Of a DNA stretch of 64,000 nucleotides, positions 26,451 to 36,585 are shown in pieces. Location of the stretch: contig NZ_PGVG01000031.1 in assembly GCF_002795245.1 (NCBI RefSeq), positions 1 to 64,000 of the forward strand. Reading direction: 5' to 3'. The notes beneath the pieces were generated by a model that had not been told where the DNA came from, did not search any database, and worked only from the letters and a program-made list of their open reading frames with translations. Positions within the stretch are counted from its first letter, which is position 1, and each line of letters opens with the position of its first letter. Position numbers and translations under genes: made by a program. Origin of the DNA: Bradyrhizobium forestalis. Lineage in GTDB: Bacteria > Pseudomonadota > Alphaproteobacteria > Rhizobiales > Xanthobacteraceae.

Positions 26451-29400
26451 CTATGCTGCGAGCTGCGGCCTGAAGAGGACGTCTACCGCGTAGCTCGTCG
26501 CGTTGAAGGTGTTGGTTGGGAAGAGGCTTCCGGATCCGTATGCATAGACGCCGTTTCCCCCGCTGGACGCTGACGACGGGGCGGTCAATGGTCCGTTGGT
26601 TACCGAGCTGGCAAATAGATTCGGATCGTCCGAGTAGTTTCCCGCAGTGTGGTAGGAGGCGATATAGGTCGTGCCCGCCGTGATCGTGACCGGCGTTGCA
26701 AAGTTGACCTGCTGCCAGCCACTCGCCGTCTCATTGGTAAATGTGGCGGTCGCCAACAAGGTGCCGGAGCTGCTCCAGAGATCGGCGACGTGAGTGCCGG
26801 TATTGGACGGCCCCTTGTAGAAGCGCAGCCCCATGATGTCGCCAGTGGTGGACGCCTGGAACTTCATACCGAGCTCAACCGAATTCGGATCATTCTCCGT
26901 CACCACGCTGGGCGTTGGATTCGAGCTGAACAGGCTGACAGTACTTGCTGACGGCGCGTGAACGGTCACGGCCGCACTTGCGCTCGCCGTCCCACCCCGA
27001 CCGTCCGAGATCGCGTAGTTGAACGAGGCCGGCCCGGTGTAATTGCTCGCCGGCGTGAACGTCACCGTATTGTTCTGGGTGCTGAAGCTGACGGTGCCAT
27101 TGACGGCTCCACTGACCCCTGTGATCGTCAACGCGTCTCCGTTCGGATCGGTATCGTTGGCAAGCAGCGACGCACCCGAGATGCTCAGCGGAACCCCTTG
27201 CGTCGCGTCGAAGCCGCTATCGTTGTTCGCGATCGGTGACTGGTTGGTGCCGCCGCTCGAGCTGCTGAACACCACGTCCACCCAATAATTGGTAGCGTTG
27301 TAGGTGCTGGTCGGGAACAGATTGCTCGTGCCGTAGGTGTAGACACCATTGTTGCTGGACGGAGCCGTGAGCGGGCCATTGGTATGGGCCGTCGTGAAGT
27401 AGTTCGCGGTATCGGTATAGTGCCCATTGCTATGGAAGCTCGCGACATAGGTGGCGCCGGCCGAAATGGACACGGGACTACCGAATGTGACCGTCTGCCA
27501 TCCGCTGGTGGTTTCATTCGTGAACGTTGCGCTCGCCAACAGCGTGCCGGTGCTGCTCCACAACGTGGCGGTATGCGTGCCCGTGTCATTGGCGCTCTTG
27601 TAGTACTTGATTCCGGTGATCGTACCGGCCGCCGAAGACGAGAATCGCACACCCAGATTGACCTGCGAGGCATCGGGGTCCGACAGTGTCGCCGGCGTGT
27701 CGGAGCTCGAGAACAGACTAACCGTCGTGGGAGCCGTGCTTACAGTTACATTGAACGTCTCGCTCGAGGAGAGACCGCCCAGATCTGTCGCGGTTGTCCT
27801 GACGCTGAGGGTGCCGACGTTCGCGGATGTCGGTGTTCCGCTGAAGGTCCGTGTCGAGCCGTTGAAGGTCAACCAGGAGGGAAGCGGCGAGCCATCGGCG
27901 GAGGTTGCGGCATAGGTCAGCGAATCGCCGGAGTCCACATCGGTGAAGGTGCCCGCGGGCAGGGTCAGCGAGAAGAGCGAGCCAACCGTAGCGGTTTGGT
28001 TGCCGGTCTGGATCGCCAGCACCGGCGCGTCATCGGCGCCATGAATGGTGATGGTGAGCGTGGTCGACGATGTCGCACCGGCGGCATCGCGCATCGTGTA
28101 GTTGAAGACGTCCGTCAGCGTGTTGGTCGAAAGCCGCAAGGCTTGGACGGCGGCATCAGTTTCATTGACGGTATAGGTGAAAGCACCTGAAGCATTGAGC
28201 ACGAGGCTTCCGTGCGCTCCATTTAGCGCCGAGCCCAGCGTGCCGGAAGTCGAGCCGAAGCTGACTGCAGTCACGGTCTTCGTGTCGCCCGCGTCAGGAT
28301 CGGTGTCGTTGGTCAGTACGCTTCCCGTGGCGGGCGAGCCGCCCGTACCGTTATTGACACCGCCCTTTTCGGTCGCGTCGCCCGTGTCGGCGACCGCAGT
28401 TGGCGGAGCGTTCGCAGTCGTCGTCACGACAATGTTGAACGTTTCGCTTGCAGTGAGGCTGCCGAGATCCGTCACGGTTGCCTTCACACCCAGCGTGCCG
28501 ACATCGGCCGACGATGGTGTACCGCTAAAGGTTCGAGTTGATGTGTTAAAGGTCAGCCAGGCGGGAAGTGCGGAGCCGTTGGCCGCCGTCGCGGCGTAAG
28601 CGAGCGAATCGCCGGAATCGATATCGGTGAAGGTGCCCGCCGGCAGCGTCAGCGAGAACGCCGACCCCACTGTCGCGGTTTGGTTGCCGGTCTGGACCGC
28701 CAGCACCGGTGCATCGTTGGCGCCGTGAATTGTGATCGTGAGCGTGCTCGAGGACGTCGCGCTGGCGGCATCACGCATCGTGTAATTGAAGACGTCCGTC
28801 AGCGTGTTGGTCGCAAGCCGCAGCGCCTGCACGGCGGAATCGGTCTCGTTGACCGTATAGGTGAAGGCGCCTGAAGCGTTGAGCACGAGGCTTCCGTGCG
28901 CGCCGTTCAGCGCCGAGCCCAGCGTGCCGGAGGTCGAGCCGAAGCTGACAGCAGTCACGGTCTTGGTGTCGCCAGCGTCTGGATCGGTGTCGTTGGTCAG
29001 TACGTTTCCAGTCGCGGCTGAGCCGCCGGTGCCGTTATTGACACCGCCCTTCTCGGTGGCATCGCCTGTGTCGGCGACGGCGGTCGGCGACCTATTCGTG
29101 CCGGACGATCCGTTGAAGACCACGTCAACGTAGTAGTTGGTCGACTTGTAGACGCTGGTCGGGAATGACGCGCCGGTTCCATAGGCGTACACTCCATTTC
29201 CGGCCGCTGGCGCGCTCAACTGGCCATTCGTAACTGAGCTCGTGAAATAGTTCTGGGTGTCGGAATAATTGCCGTTGGTGTGATAGGACGCGACATATGT
29301 CGCTCCCGCGGAAATGGCGATTGGGCTCGCGAAGCTGACCTGCTGCCAGCCGCTGGCGGTCTCCCCCGTGAAGGTCGCCGTAGCAAGGAGCGTTCCCGTC

Positions 29401-32400
29401 GAGCTCCAGAGATGCGCGACATGGGTACCGGTATTCGCTGATCCCTTATAGAAGCGCAGGCCGGTTATCGTTCCGTTCACAGAAGCGGAAAACTTGACGC
29501 CGAGCTCGACGGAGCTCGCATCGCCCGAATTGACCACGCTCGGCACATCGTTGGTACCGAACAGGCTTTGCGCGGAGATGGGATAGTTGACGTTGAGGAG
29601 AACCTGGCCGGTTCCGGTGGCCTCGCTCGTGTCGGTGATCGTATAGGAGAATTGCGCCGGTCCCGCGTAATTCGTGGTCGGGGTAAACGTCACTATCTGG
29701 GTCTGAGCGTTGTAGCTTACGCTCCCGTTGATCGGGCTGCTCACGCCGGTGATCGAAAACGACAGGCCGGCCGGATCCGTATCATTGGCGAGCAGCGCCG
29801 ATGCCGGAATAGTCAGGACACCGTTTTGGGTTACGCTAAAGCCGCTGTCATTGTTGGCCTGCGGCTGCTGGCTGGTATTGCTGAAGACGACGTCCACCCA
29901 ATAATTTTGAGCCTTCACAATCGAAACAGTGTTCGGGAAAAGCGGTCCGGGGCCGTAGGCATAGACACCGTTGAGACCGCTGCCCGTCGCCGTCAGCGGA
30001 CCGTGGGTATGGCCGGCATTGTCGAAATAGAAGTCGGTCGTAGAGTACTGCCCGGTATTCGTATGATAGGAGGCGATGTAGGTGACCCCGGCCTGCACAT
30101 GGACCGGTGTCGCGAAATTCACCTGTTGCCAACCACTCGCGGTCTCGTTGGTGAACGTTGCGCTCGCCAGCAGTACGCCGTTCGTCGTCCAGAGATCGCC
30201 CAGATGCGTCCCTGTGTTCTGCGGCCCCTTGTAGAACCGGATGCCGGTGATGTCGCCGGACTCCGCGGCGACGAATTTCACACCCAATTCTACGGCGCCG
30301 GCGTCGTTAGTTGTGACTACGGCCGGCGTATCGGTCGGACTGAAAATCGTCAGGTTCGACGAAGGCGTGACGGTGTAAGCAACGCCCGCGCCAGCCGTCT
30401 CGAGATTCAGGCTGTCGTCCACCGCCCTGCTCTTGATGTTGTACTGGCCGGAAGCGCCAGCGGAGAATGTGTACGACCACGTCACATTGGCGATGCCGAC
30501 CCTGCTGCTGGCGGGATGCCACGTGCTTCCGCTGTCGGTCGAGACTTCAATACCGCCGATGACGCCGCCAGCATCGCTGGCCGATCCTGTGACGGTAACC
30601 GACTGGCCCTCCGGGATGCTGCTGGCCGAGACGTTCGAGATGGTGGATGTTGGGGCAGTGCGATCAGTCGATTGGGAAGCAATGACCAGACTCGCTTGCA
30701 GCGTCGCGGGCTGCACGCCCATATCGGCGAGCACATTGACTGTTGCTTGCTGGACGTTCGGATCAATCGGCGTTGCGGACCCAGTGTGCTGGTCATGATC
30801 GGAGGCGAGGCCCCACGACCAGAACACCGTACCGGCCCCGAAAACAAGGGCACCGCTGACCGGGTCACGAAACTCGACCAGATTATGAGTTGCTGTTCCG
30901 TTGCCGGTGGTGTTGCCGTAGTCCAGGAGATACTGGCCGGTGATCTGCAGCGTCGAAGACGACACACTGACAAGTCCAGCCGGGCGGAAGCCGTTATCCG
31001 GCGACACATCCCACTCATAGCCGAGCAGGTTCTGTACGAGCGAGGCGGTTTGGCCCACCGGCGTATTGGCGACCGACGTATTGCGCCAGAAGCGCAGGTT
31101 CGTCATGTCGTACGGAATCTGGATAATGTCCGTGCGATTGGAGTCCACCTGAAATAGCTGGCCGGTGAGGGCATTGGAAGGGATTCCCGACAATCCTCCG
31201 GTCGACGCGAATCGCGCGTCCATGAAAGTGCCAGTCGCCGTTCCAGTTGGGTCGATCAACTGATTGGCGTGGGTGTCCTTGTACGAGATCAGGGTGCGGT
31301 TGGCCGTCTGGCTGGCATCGATGCTGGGCGCGAGTCTCGTTTGCCAATACACCTCGTTACCACTGAGAAACATCAGATTGACGCCGGCATGGCCGGCCGC
31401 CTGGACGTTGGAGAACTGGCTGTCGGTCCAATATTCATCGTGGCCGACATCCATGTAGACCTGATGGTTGAGCAGGAGCGATCCGTTGGTGGCCGCATCG
31501 ATGCCTGAAATGTAGGAGACGTCGTATCCGTTCTGCTCGAGCCAGTAGATCGCCGGATATTCGGCCGAGAACACCATGTCGTTGGAAGAACTCGCGAGCC
31601 CGCCGTCGCGCGTCGTGATCGGACGATTGTAGCTCACGGCGTAAGCGGAGCCGCCCACGCCAGGTCCGTTGCCGAAGTAGAGATTGGCCCCGCCCCACGG
31701 GTTGTAGGCCTGCCAGGTCTGATCGGCGGTCTGGAACACGATCGCGCTTTGCGACGCATCGTTGCGGATGACGAATGGAATCTGGAAAGTCTGCGTTCCG
31801 TCGATGACGTTGGCGATGTACACGCCGGAAACGGCGTCAGTCGGCACGCTCCAGGAGTCGGTCACGCTCCAGTTGCCGGCGTCGACGAGGCCAGTCGATG
31901 CGTTCCTCAATGGCGCCGGTTGCACCACGGAAGTTGCAGCCTGATGCTGTACGGTCGTAATCAGTCTGGCGCCGTTGCCGCCGTAATATCCCAGCCGGTA
32001 GATATCGATACGATAATTCGGATTGCCCGTCTGGTTGTCGATCTTGAATTGAACGGTGCTGCCGATATTGGTGCTTATCGCTGTCGTGAACCCCTGGATT
32101 CGCGTCGAGTTTGCGCCAACATCGATCTGCCAGATGTTCGGCGATGTGCCTTGTTTCTGATTTTCCAGCACGATCGGGTTCGTGACCGGGTCCGCAACGA
32201 TCGTGCCACCCTGCCCATCGCTTGCAAAGGTCCAGTTCGAATCCTGGCCGGAGAACAGCAGGGTGACATTGCCGGCTCCATTACTGAAATCGACCGTGCT
32301 GATGTTTGAGCTCCGGTCGTAGCGAACCGACGCTGACATCGTCGACGTGAAAGCGAAATCCCTGAGGTCGATCAGATTGCCGGCTGAAAGCGGTCGATCC

Positions 32401-33062
32401 GGCGATGAACTTCCGATCAGGCCATGGAATTGGGCAGAGCGATCGAGAACCAGGGTGCCGACATCCGTCTCGAAGGAGACGGTTATTCCAGAGAATGAAC
32501 CGTTCAAGAGTTGCCCGGAGACCGAGCCTCCGATCTCGAGAACTGATCTGTCGGCAATCGCGAAGTCACCCGCTCCGCGAACGTCGCCCTTGAAGTCCGC
32601 TGCAGCACTCCCATCGCCGCCGGACGGTACGAGCTTTATGCTGCCGTTGTTGATGGTGTCACCTTCCACGACGAAGGACGACCCTCGCCCGAGCGCAACC
32701 GTCACATTTGCATCAACGAATAGGCTGCCGACATCAACATTGACGCTGGTTGTGACAACATAGGATCCCGGCGCGTCGATGAAGGCGCCGGACCACGCGT
32801 CGGGAATGCCCGCACTCCAGTTCGCAGCGACGTTCCAATAGCCGCCGCTCGAACTGATCCAATGCGTCGCACCGATCCTGGAACGTGACGGCCCGACCGC
32901 CGCCCACAGATCGGACACCTGCCGGGTCGCCAGACCGCGGCTCCAGGACGCATTCCAGAGGGGGGCACCCGGCAGGAGCAAATCAGTCTGGTTGAAATCA
33001 CTCTCCTCCGAGAGGAGAGGCCTTGCTGCTCGATAAAAAACGCTCGCCTTGTGATTTATCAT
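26451..33062 (-). CDS. Giant secreted multidomain protein with DUF4082, VCBS and cadherin-like repeats
   Basis: 2203 residues, no signal peptide. In order: N-terminal region (1-285) with a beta-solenoid-like stretch (WISSSGGYWNVAANWSAG); about 288-790 resembles the N,N-dimethylformamidase large-subunit C-terminal domain (YRLGYYGG, VGHDEYWTDSQ, SGNEVYWQTR); an Ig-like domain (about 800-900); DUF4082 module 1 (906-1060); cadherin-like (1065-1158); DUF4082 2 (1165-1320); two tandem VCBS plus cadherin-like units (1326-1780); DUF4082 3 (1780-1934); cadherin-like (1941-2037); DUF4082 4 (2040-2203). GAGGG precedes the ATG. The exporter genes follow directly, so it is the probable type I substrate, displayed on the surface or released into the EPS matrix. 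Its enzymatic role is unknown. Confidence 0.9.
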   Translation of the reverse strand: MINHKASVFYRAARPLLSEESDFNQTDLLLPGAPLWNASWSRGLATRQVSDLWAAVGPSRSRIGATHWISSSGGYWNVAANWSAGIPDAWSGAFIDAPGSYVVTTSVNVDVGSLFVDANVTVALGRGSSFVVEGDTINNGSIKLVPSGGDGSAAADFKGDVRGAGDFAIADRSVLEIGGSVSGQLLNGSFSGITVSFETDVGTLVLDRSAQFHGLIGSSSPDRPLSAGNLIDLRDFAFTSTMSASVRYDRSSNISTVDFSNGAGNVTLLFSGQDSNWTFASDGQGGTIVADPVTNPIVLENQKQGTSPNIWQIDVGANSTRIQGFTTAISTNIGSTVQFKIDNQTGNPNYRIDIYRLGYYGGNGARLITTVQHQAATSVVQPAPLRNASTGLVDAGNWSVTDSWSVPTDAVSGVYIANVIDGTQTFQIPFVIRNDASQSAIVFQTADQTWQAYNPWGGANLYFGNGPGVGGSAYAVSYNRPITTRDGGLASSSNDMVFSAEYPAIYWLEQNGYDVSYISGIDAATNGSLLLNHQVYMDVGHDEYWTDSQFSNVQAAGHAGVNLMFLSGNEVYWQTRLAPSIDASQTANRTLISYKDTHANQLIDPTGTATGTFMDARFASTGGLSGIPSNALTGQLFQVDSNRTDIIQIPYDMTNLRFWRNTSVANTPVGQTASLVQNLLGYEWDVSPDNGFRPAGLVSVSSSTLQITGQYLLDYGNTTGNGTATHNLVEFRDPVSGALVFGAGTVFWSWGLASDHDQHTGSATPIDPNVQQATVNVLADMGVQPATLQASLVIASQSTDRTAPTSTISNVSASSIPEGQSVTVTGSASDAGGVIGGIEVSTDSGSTWHPASSRVGIANVTWSYTFSAGASGQYNIKSRAVDDSLNLETAGAGVAYTVTPSSNLTIFSPTDTPAVVTTNDAGAVELGVKFVAAESGDITGIRFYKGPQNTGTHLGDLWTTNGVLLASATFTNETASGWQQVNFATPVHVQAGVTYIASYHTNTGQYSTTDFYFDNAGHTHGPLTATGSGLNGVYAYGPGPLFPNTVSIVKAQNYWVDVVFSNTSQQPQANNDSGFSVTQNGVLTIPASALLANDTDPAGLSFSITGVSSPINGSVSYNAQTQIVTFTPTTNYAGPAQFSYTITDTSEATGTGQVLLNVNYPISAQSLFGTNDVPSVVNSGDASSVELGVKFSASVNGTITGLRFYKGSANTGTHVAHLWSSTGTLLATATFTGETASGWQQVSFASPIAISAGATYVASYHTNGNYSDTQNYFTSSVTNGQLSAPAAGNGVYAYGTGASFPTSVYKSTNYYVDVVFNGSSGTNRSPTAVADTGDATEKGGVNNGTGGSAATGNVLTNDTDPDAGDTKTVTAVSFGSTSGTLGSALNGAHGSLVLNASGAFTYTVNETDSAVQALRLATNTLTDVFNYTMRDAASATSSSTLTITIHGANDAPVLAVQTGNQTATVGSAFSLTLPAGTFTDIDSGDSLAYAATAANGSALPAWLTFNTSTRTFSGTPSSADVGTLGVKATVTDLGSLTASETFNIVVTTTANAPPTAVADTGDATEKGGVNNGTGGSPATGSVLTNDTDPDAGDTKTVTAVSFGSTSGTLGSALNGAHGSLVLNASGAFTYTVNETDAAVQALRLSTNTLTDVFNYTMRDAAGATSSTTLTITIHGADDAPVLAIQTGNQTATVGSLFSLTLPAGTFTDVDSGDSLTYAATSADGSPLPSWLTFNGSTRTFSGTPTSANVGTLSVRTTATDLGGLSSSETFNVTVSTAPTTVSLFSSSDTPATLSDPDASQVNLGVRFSSSAAGTITGIKYYKSANDTGTHTATLWSSTGTLLASATFTNETTSGWQTVTFGSPVSISAGATYVASFHSNGHYTDTANYFTTAHTNGPLTAPSSNNGVYTYGTSNLFPTSTYNATNYWVDVVFSSSSGGTNQSPIANNDSGFDATQGVPLSISGASLLANDTDPNGDALTITGVSGAVNGTVSFSTQNNTVTFTPASNYTGPASFNYAISDGRGGTASASAAVTVHAPSASTVSLFSSNPTPSVVTENDPNSVELGMKFQASTTGDIMGLRFYKGPSNTGTHVADLWSSSGTLLATATFTNETASGWQQVNFATPVTITAGTTYIASYHTAGNYSDDPNLFASSVTNGPLTAPSSASSGGNGVYAYGSGSLFPTNTFNATSYAVDVLFRPQLAA
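27720..28403 (-). repeat. Tandem 684-bp VCBS/cadherin unit, copy B
   Basis: Starts PTAVADTGDATEKGGVNN and shares DAGDTKTVTAVSFGSTSG and GSLVLNASGAFTYTVNE with copy A. Divergence is greatest in the cadherin-like half (SADGSPLPSW versus ANGSALPAW). Confidence 0.8.
28404..29087 (-). repeat. Tandem 684-bp VCBS/cadherin unit, copy A
   Basis: Within the giant gene, 228 codons running from PTAVADTGDATEKGG to TFNIVVTTTANA. It is nearly identical in protein sequence to copy B that follows, pointing to a recent internal duplication or gene conversion. Confidence 0.8.
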
Positions 33063-33087
33063 GGCCAGCCCTCAAAATCCGCAGTGG

Positions 33088-33153
33088 AAGAATTTAAATT
33101 AAAAAATTCGCACCGGTCAATTAATTAAAATGGTAATATCAAATTTAAATTAA
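33088..33153 (-). promoter_or_regulatory. AT-rich island upstream of the secretion operon
   Basis: 66 bp of A/T-rich sequence with AATTTAAATT (33091-33100), TTAATTAA (33121-33128) and ATTTAAATTAAA near 33143. It lies between the rmlA end and the giant gene start. Confidence 0.5.
33092..33120 (-). promoter_or_regulatory. Probable sigma-70 promoter of the giant protein operon
   Basis: Reading leftward, TTGACC at 33120-33115 is followed after 17 bp by TTAAAT at 33097-33092, about 30 bp before the ATG. It lies in the AT-rich island 33088-33153, which has two AATTTAAATT-type palindromes. Confidence 0.5.
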
Positions 33154-34052
33154 ACGTCCATTGCGGCGCCGGCAGCTGCTCCGGGCAGCCGCAGGATCTC
33201 ATTGAGATACCTGCCGTATCCGCTCTTCTCCAGCGGCTGAATCAGTCCGAGAAGCTGCTCTTGATCGATGAATCCCTGCCGGAAGGCGACCTCCTCGAGG
33301 CAGGCCACCTTCATGCCCTGCCGCTTTTCAAGCGTTTGTACGAACGTCCCTGCATCGATCAGCGACTCGACCGTGCCCGTATCCAGCCATGCGAACCCCC
33401 GTCCCATGCGCTCGACGTGGAGAGCGCCGGCCGCGAGATAGCGCATTTGCAGATCGGTGATCTCGAGCTCTCCCCGCGGAGACGGCTCGACACGGCGGGC
33501 ATACCGCACAACCCGGTTGTCAAAAAAATACAGACCGGTGATGGCCCAGTTCGATGTCGGCCTTGTCGGCTTTTCCTCGATTAGTTGCGGGCGGCCCGCG
33601 TCGTCAAACGTAACGACCCCGTATCGCTCAGGATCGCGCACGTGATACGCGAACACGGTCGCACCTTCCTCGCGGGCCGCGGCCTTCGCGAGCAGTTCGC
33701 GCAAGCCGCCGCCGAAAAAGATGTTGTCTCCGAGCACCATCGCGACGCGATCGGTTCCGATGAAATCGGCGCCTACGATGAATGCTTCCGCAAGTCCGCC
33801 GGGGCGGGGTTGTTCCGCATAGCTGAGCCGGATTCCCCACTGGCTGCCATTCCCGAGCAATCGTTCGAACTGGGGCCGATCCGCCGGGGTCGTGATGACC
33901 AGGATCTCGCGGATTCCTGCCAGCATCAACGTCGATAGCGGGTAGTAGATCATCGGCTTGTCATAGATGGGCAGCAGCTGCTTGCTGACCACACGTGTGA
34001 TCGGGTAGAGCCGCGTTCCGCTGCCGCCAGCCAGGACGATTCCCTTCAGCAT
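33150..34052 (-). CDS. rmlA: Glucose-1-phosphate thymidylyltransferase
   Basis: 300 residues from ATG 34052, which has GAGGAGGAG upstream; the frame stays open further to 34355 but that part belongs to overlapping rml[34 protein letters not shown] at the N-terminus is the complete nucleotidyltransferase signature, followed by [30 protein letters not shown] and [11 protein letters not shown]. It makes dTDP-glucose, the first step toward dTDP-L-rhamnose, and is last in the operon rmlC-rmlB-rmlD-rmlA. Confidence 0.95.
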   Translation of the reverse strand: MLKGIVLAGGSGTRLYPITRVVSKQLLPIYDKPMIYYPLSTLMLAGIREILVITTPADRPQFERLLGNGSQWGIRLSYAEQPRPGGLAEAFIVGADFIGTDRVAMVLGDNIFFGGGLRELLAKAAAREEGATVFAYHVRDPERYGVVTFDDAGRPQLIEEKPTRPTSNWAITGLYFFDNRVVRYARRVEPSPRGELEITDLQMRYLAAGALHVERMGRGFAWLDTGTVESLIDAGTFVQTLEKRQGMKVACLEEVAFRQGFIDQEQLLGLIQPLEKSGYGRYLNEILRLPGAAAGAAMDV

Positions 34053-34950
34053 CGGTGTCTCCTCCTCCGACAAGTTGGTCGAGACAGGTTTCGAGAGAGT
34101 GGCGCCAGGCCGGCAATCGAATTCCAAACACGCGTTCCGCTTTGGATGAGTCCAGGCGCGAGTTTGCAGGCCTGCGCGCAGCGCTCGGATACTGCTCTGT
34201 CGTGATCGCTTCCAGCGCCGGCGGCCGCACTCCGCGACGGGACAAACCATCGAAGATTGCCTCGGCAAAGCCGTGCCAGCTCGTCGTCCCCTGGCCGGCC
34301 ACGTGGAAGATGCCCGCAGCGATGCGGCGATCATCGGTGAGCGACCGCTCTGCAATTTTCAGCAGAGCTGCGGCCAGCTCCGCCGCTGACGTCGGGCTTC
34401 CGTGCTGGTCGCAAACGACCCTTACGACCGGGCGCGCTTCGGCCAGCCGCAACATTGTCCGAACGAAGTTGCTGCCTGTCGAGCTGTAGATCCAGGACGA
34501 CCTGACGACGGTCGCGAGGGGATGCGCCGCCAATACGGCCGCCTCGCCGGCCAGCTTCGATGCACCGTATACGTTCAACGGCGCCGGCACGTCGGCCTCG
34601 TCGTAAGCCTCGCGCTTGGTGCCGTCAAAAACATAGTCGGTCGATAAATGTACAAATGGAATGTTTCTCTGCCATGCGACATCCGCCAACGCAGCCGCAC
34701 CGTCGCGGTTGATGCTGAAGGCCTTTCCGACCTCAGACTCCGCCTGATCCACAGCCGTATACGCCGCGGCATTAATGATCATGCAGGGGGCGATCGAGGC
34801 GACTGTCCTGTCGATCCCGCCCCGGACCTCAAGGTCGAGCTCCTCGCGTCCGAGGGCCACTGCAGACAGGCCGCGAGGAGCAGCGAGATCACGAAGGCAA
34901 CTGCCCAATTGGCCATTTCGACCAGCAATCAGAATCGGTCGTTCGATCAT
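33961..34950 (-). CDS. rmlD: dTDP-4-dehydrorhamnose reductase
   Basis: 329 residues from ATG 34950 (GAGG upstream, 8 bp after rmlB). Rossmann start [37 protein letters not shown] and the Y-x3-K in YGASKLAGE identify RmlD, the final NADPH step to dTDP-L-rhamnose. The usual domain ends near residue 299 ([10 protein letters not shown]); the last 30 residues (from [13 protein letters not shown] on) run on through the beginning of rmlA, giving a 92-bp overlap. This may be a frameshifted tail or simply a lost stop codon. Confidence 0.93.
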   Translation of the reverse strand: MIERPILIAGRNGQLGSCLRDLAAPRGLSAVALGREELDLEVRGGIDRTVASIAPCMIINAAAYTAVDQAESEVGKAFSINRDGAAALADVAWQRNIPFVHLSTDYVFDGTKREAYDEADVPAPLNVYGASKLAGEAAVLAAHPLATVVRSSWIYSSTGSNFVRTMLRLAEARPVVRVVCDQHGSPTSAAELAAALLKIAERSLTDDRRIAAGIFHVAGQGTTSWHGFAEAIFDGLSRRGVRPPALEAITTEQYPSAARRPANSRLDSSKAERVFGIRLPAWRHSLETCLDQLVGGGDTDAEGNRPGWRQRNAALPDHTCGQQAAAAHL

Positions 34951-34958
34951 TGGCAGCC

Positions 34959-36017
34959 TCAGTGTTGGGTAGCCGGGAGGCCAAGACGCGAGCCGTCGTA
35001 GACCATATTGCGAGCCCGCGCCCACCAGGTGCCGCTGGCCAGATACCATTCCACCGTGTCGGCGAGACCTCGTTCGAAGCTTCGGGTCGGCTGCCATCCC
35101 AGCTCGCTGCGAGCTTTTGACGCATCGATCGCGTAACGTGCGTCGTGTCCCGGACGGTCCGGCACAAACGAGATCAACGATCGCCTCGCTGCCGGACCCG
35201 GACGCAAACGATCGAGCACGTCACAAATCTGGGTGACGACCTCCAGGTTTGAGCGTTCGCTGTCGCCGCCGAAATTGTACTTTTCTCCGGCCCTGCCTTC
35301 GAACAGCAGCCTGATCAGGCCGGCTGCGTGATCGTCGACGTGAAGCCAATCGCGCACATTGCTGCCGTCGCCATAGACAGGCAACGACTTGTACTCAATC
35401 GCGTTGAGGATCGTCAGCGGAATGAGCTTTTCCGGGAATTGGAATGGCCCGTAATTGTTCGAACAGTTCGACACGATCACCGGCAAGCCATAGGTCTTGT
35501 ACCAAGCGAGCGCGAGGTGGTCCGAGGCGGCTTTGCTGGCCGAATAGGGTGAACTCGGCCGATAAGGGGTATCTTCCCGGAAGCAGTCGACCGGCCCCAA
35601 TGAACCGTAGACCTCGTCCGTCGACACGTGAATGAACCTGAACTGTCTCTGCCTCTGGCTCGAAAGTCCCTCGTAATATCGCCTGGCCGATTCCAGCAGA
35701 GTATAGGTGCCGACGATGTTGGTGCTGATGAACGTTGCCGAGCCGGTGATCGAGCGATCGACATGGCTCTCCGCTGCCAAGTGGATGACTGCGCTCGGCT
35801 CCCATTTGTAGAACAAACGAGTGACCGCCTCCTGATCGCAGATGTCGTGCTGCTCAAATCGATAATGGCTGGTACCGTCGATGGATGCCAGCGAAGCCAG
35901 ATTGGCCGCATAGGTCAGCTTGTCGACATTGACGACCGAGGCCTCGGCTTCCAAGACCAATTGGCGACAGACCGCAGACCCGATAAATCCCGCTCCACCC
36001 GTCACCAGGACACGCAT
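34959..36017 (-). CDS. rmlB: dTDP-glucose 4,6-dehydratase
   Basis: 352 residues from ATG 36017 (GAGGG seven bases upstream, 10 bp after rmlC). [24 protein letters not shown], the [10 protein letters not shown] motif with the catalytic Asp-Glu pair, [11 protein letters not shown] (Tyr/Lys) and [15 protein letters not shown] are all typical RmlB. Converts dTDP-glucose to dTDP-4-keto-6-deoxyglucose. A longer frame to 36047 is open but less likely. Confidence 0.95.
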   Translation of the reverse strand: MRVLVTGGAGFIGSAVCRQLVLEAEASVVNVDKLTYAANLASLASIDGTSHYRFEQHDICDQEAVTRLFYKWEPSAVIHLAAESHVDRSITGSATFISTNIVGTYTLLESARRYYEGLSSQRQRQFRFIHVSTDEVYGSLGPVDCFREDTPYRPSSPYSASKAASDHLALAWYKTYGLPVIVSNCSNNYGPFQFPEKLIPLTILNAIEYKSLPVYGDGSNVRDWLHVDDHAAGLIRLLFEGRAGEKYNFGGDSERSNLEVVTQICDVLDRLRPGPAARRSLISFVPDRPGHDARYAIDASKARSELGWQPTRSFERGLADTVEWYLASGTWWARARNMVYDGSRLGLPATQH

Positions 36018-36027
36018 GACACGCCCT

Positions 36028-36585
36028 CTATTCAAACACGGAAGCAAGCTGATCGAAGGTGGGAAGCGCCCGATCCTTCGGAGAAAGGTGGGCCTCTGAG
36101 GCCTTCACCGGCCACTCGATCGCCAGTTCGGGGTCCGCCCAATAGACGCCGCCATCGTGGTCCGGCGAGTAGACCTCATCGACTTTGTAAAACACCGTGG
36201 TTTGAGGCTCGAGCGTACAGAAGCCGTGAGCGAATCCTTTCGGAACGAGCAACTGCTCGTCATTCTCGCTATCCAGCTTGACCGAGACGTGCTTGCCGAA
36301 TGTCGGCGACCGACGCCGAAGATCGAGCACCACATCAAGGATCGCCCCCCTTAACACGCGGACGAGCTTGGCCTGCGCGAAGGGAGGCCGCTGGAAGTGC
36401 AATCCGCGAACCGTCCCGACCCGCTCCGAGCAGGACTGATTGTCCTGGATAAAGTCGTGAGAGATTCCTTTTTCGGCAAACGCAGAGCGGCGGAACGTCT
36501 CGCAGAAATAGCCCCGCGTATCGGAAAAGCGCTTCGATCGGACCATCTTAACATCCGGAATCGCCAGACTTCGCACTTCCAGCAT
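36028..36585 (-). CDS. rmlC: dTDP-4-dehydrorhamnose 3,5-epimerase
   Basis: 185 residues, RmlC cupin: [34 protein letters not shown] with the active-site His, [36 protein letters not shown]. First gene of the rml operon, reading leftward from 36585, with GGAGCG upstream. The promoter should lie in the intergenic region to its right, shared with the wzc promoter. Confidence 0.95.
   Translation of the reverse strand: MLEVRSLAIPDVKMVRSKRFSDTRGYFCETFRRSAFAEKGISHDFIQDNQSCSERVGTVRGLHFQRPPFAQAKLVRVLRGAILDVVLDLRRRSPTFGKHVSVKLDSENDEQLLVPKGFAHGFCTLEPQTTVFYKVDEVYSPDHDGGVYWADPELAIEWPVKASEAHLSPKDRALPTFDQLASVFE

Noticed and set aside
28680-31157. Long rightward frames opposite the giant protein gene
   Set aside because: They mirror the strongly biased codons of the giant gene and show no domain; the leftward frame has clear DUF4082 and VCBS repeats.
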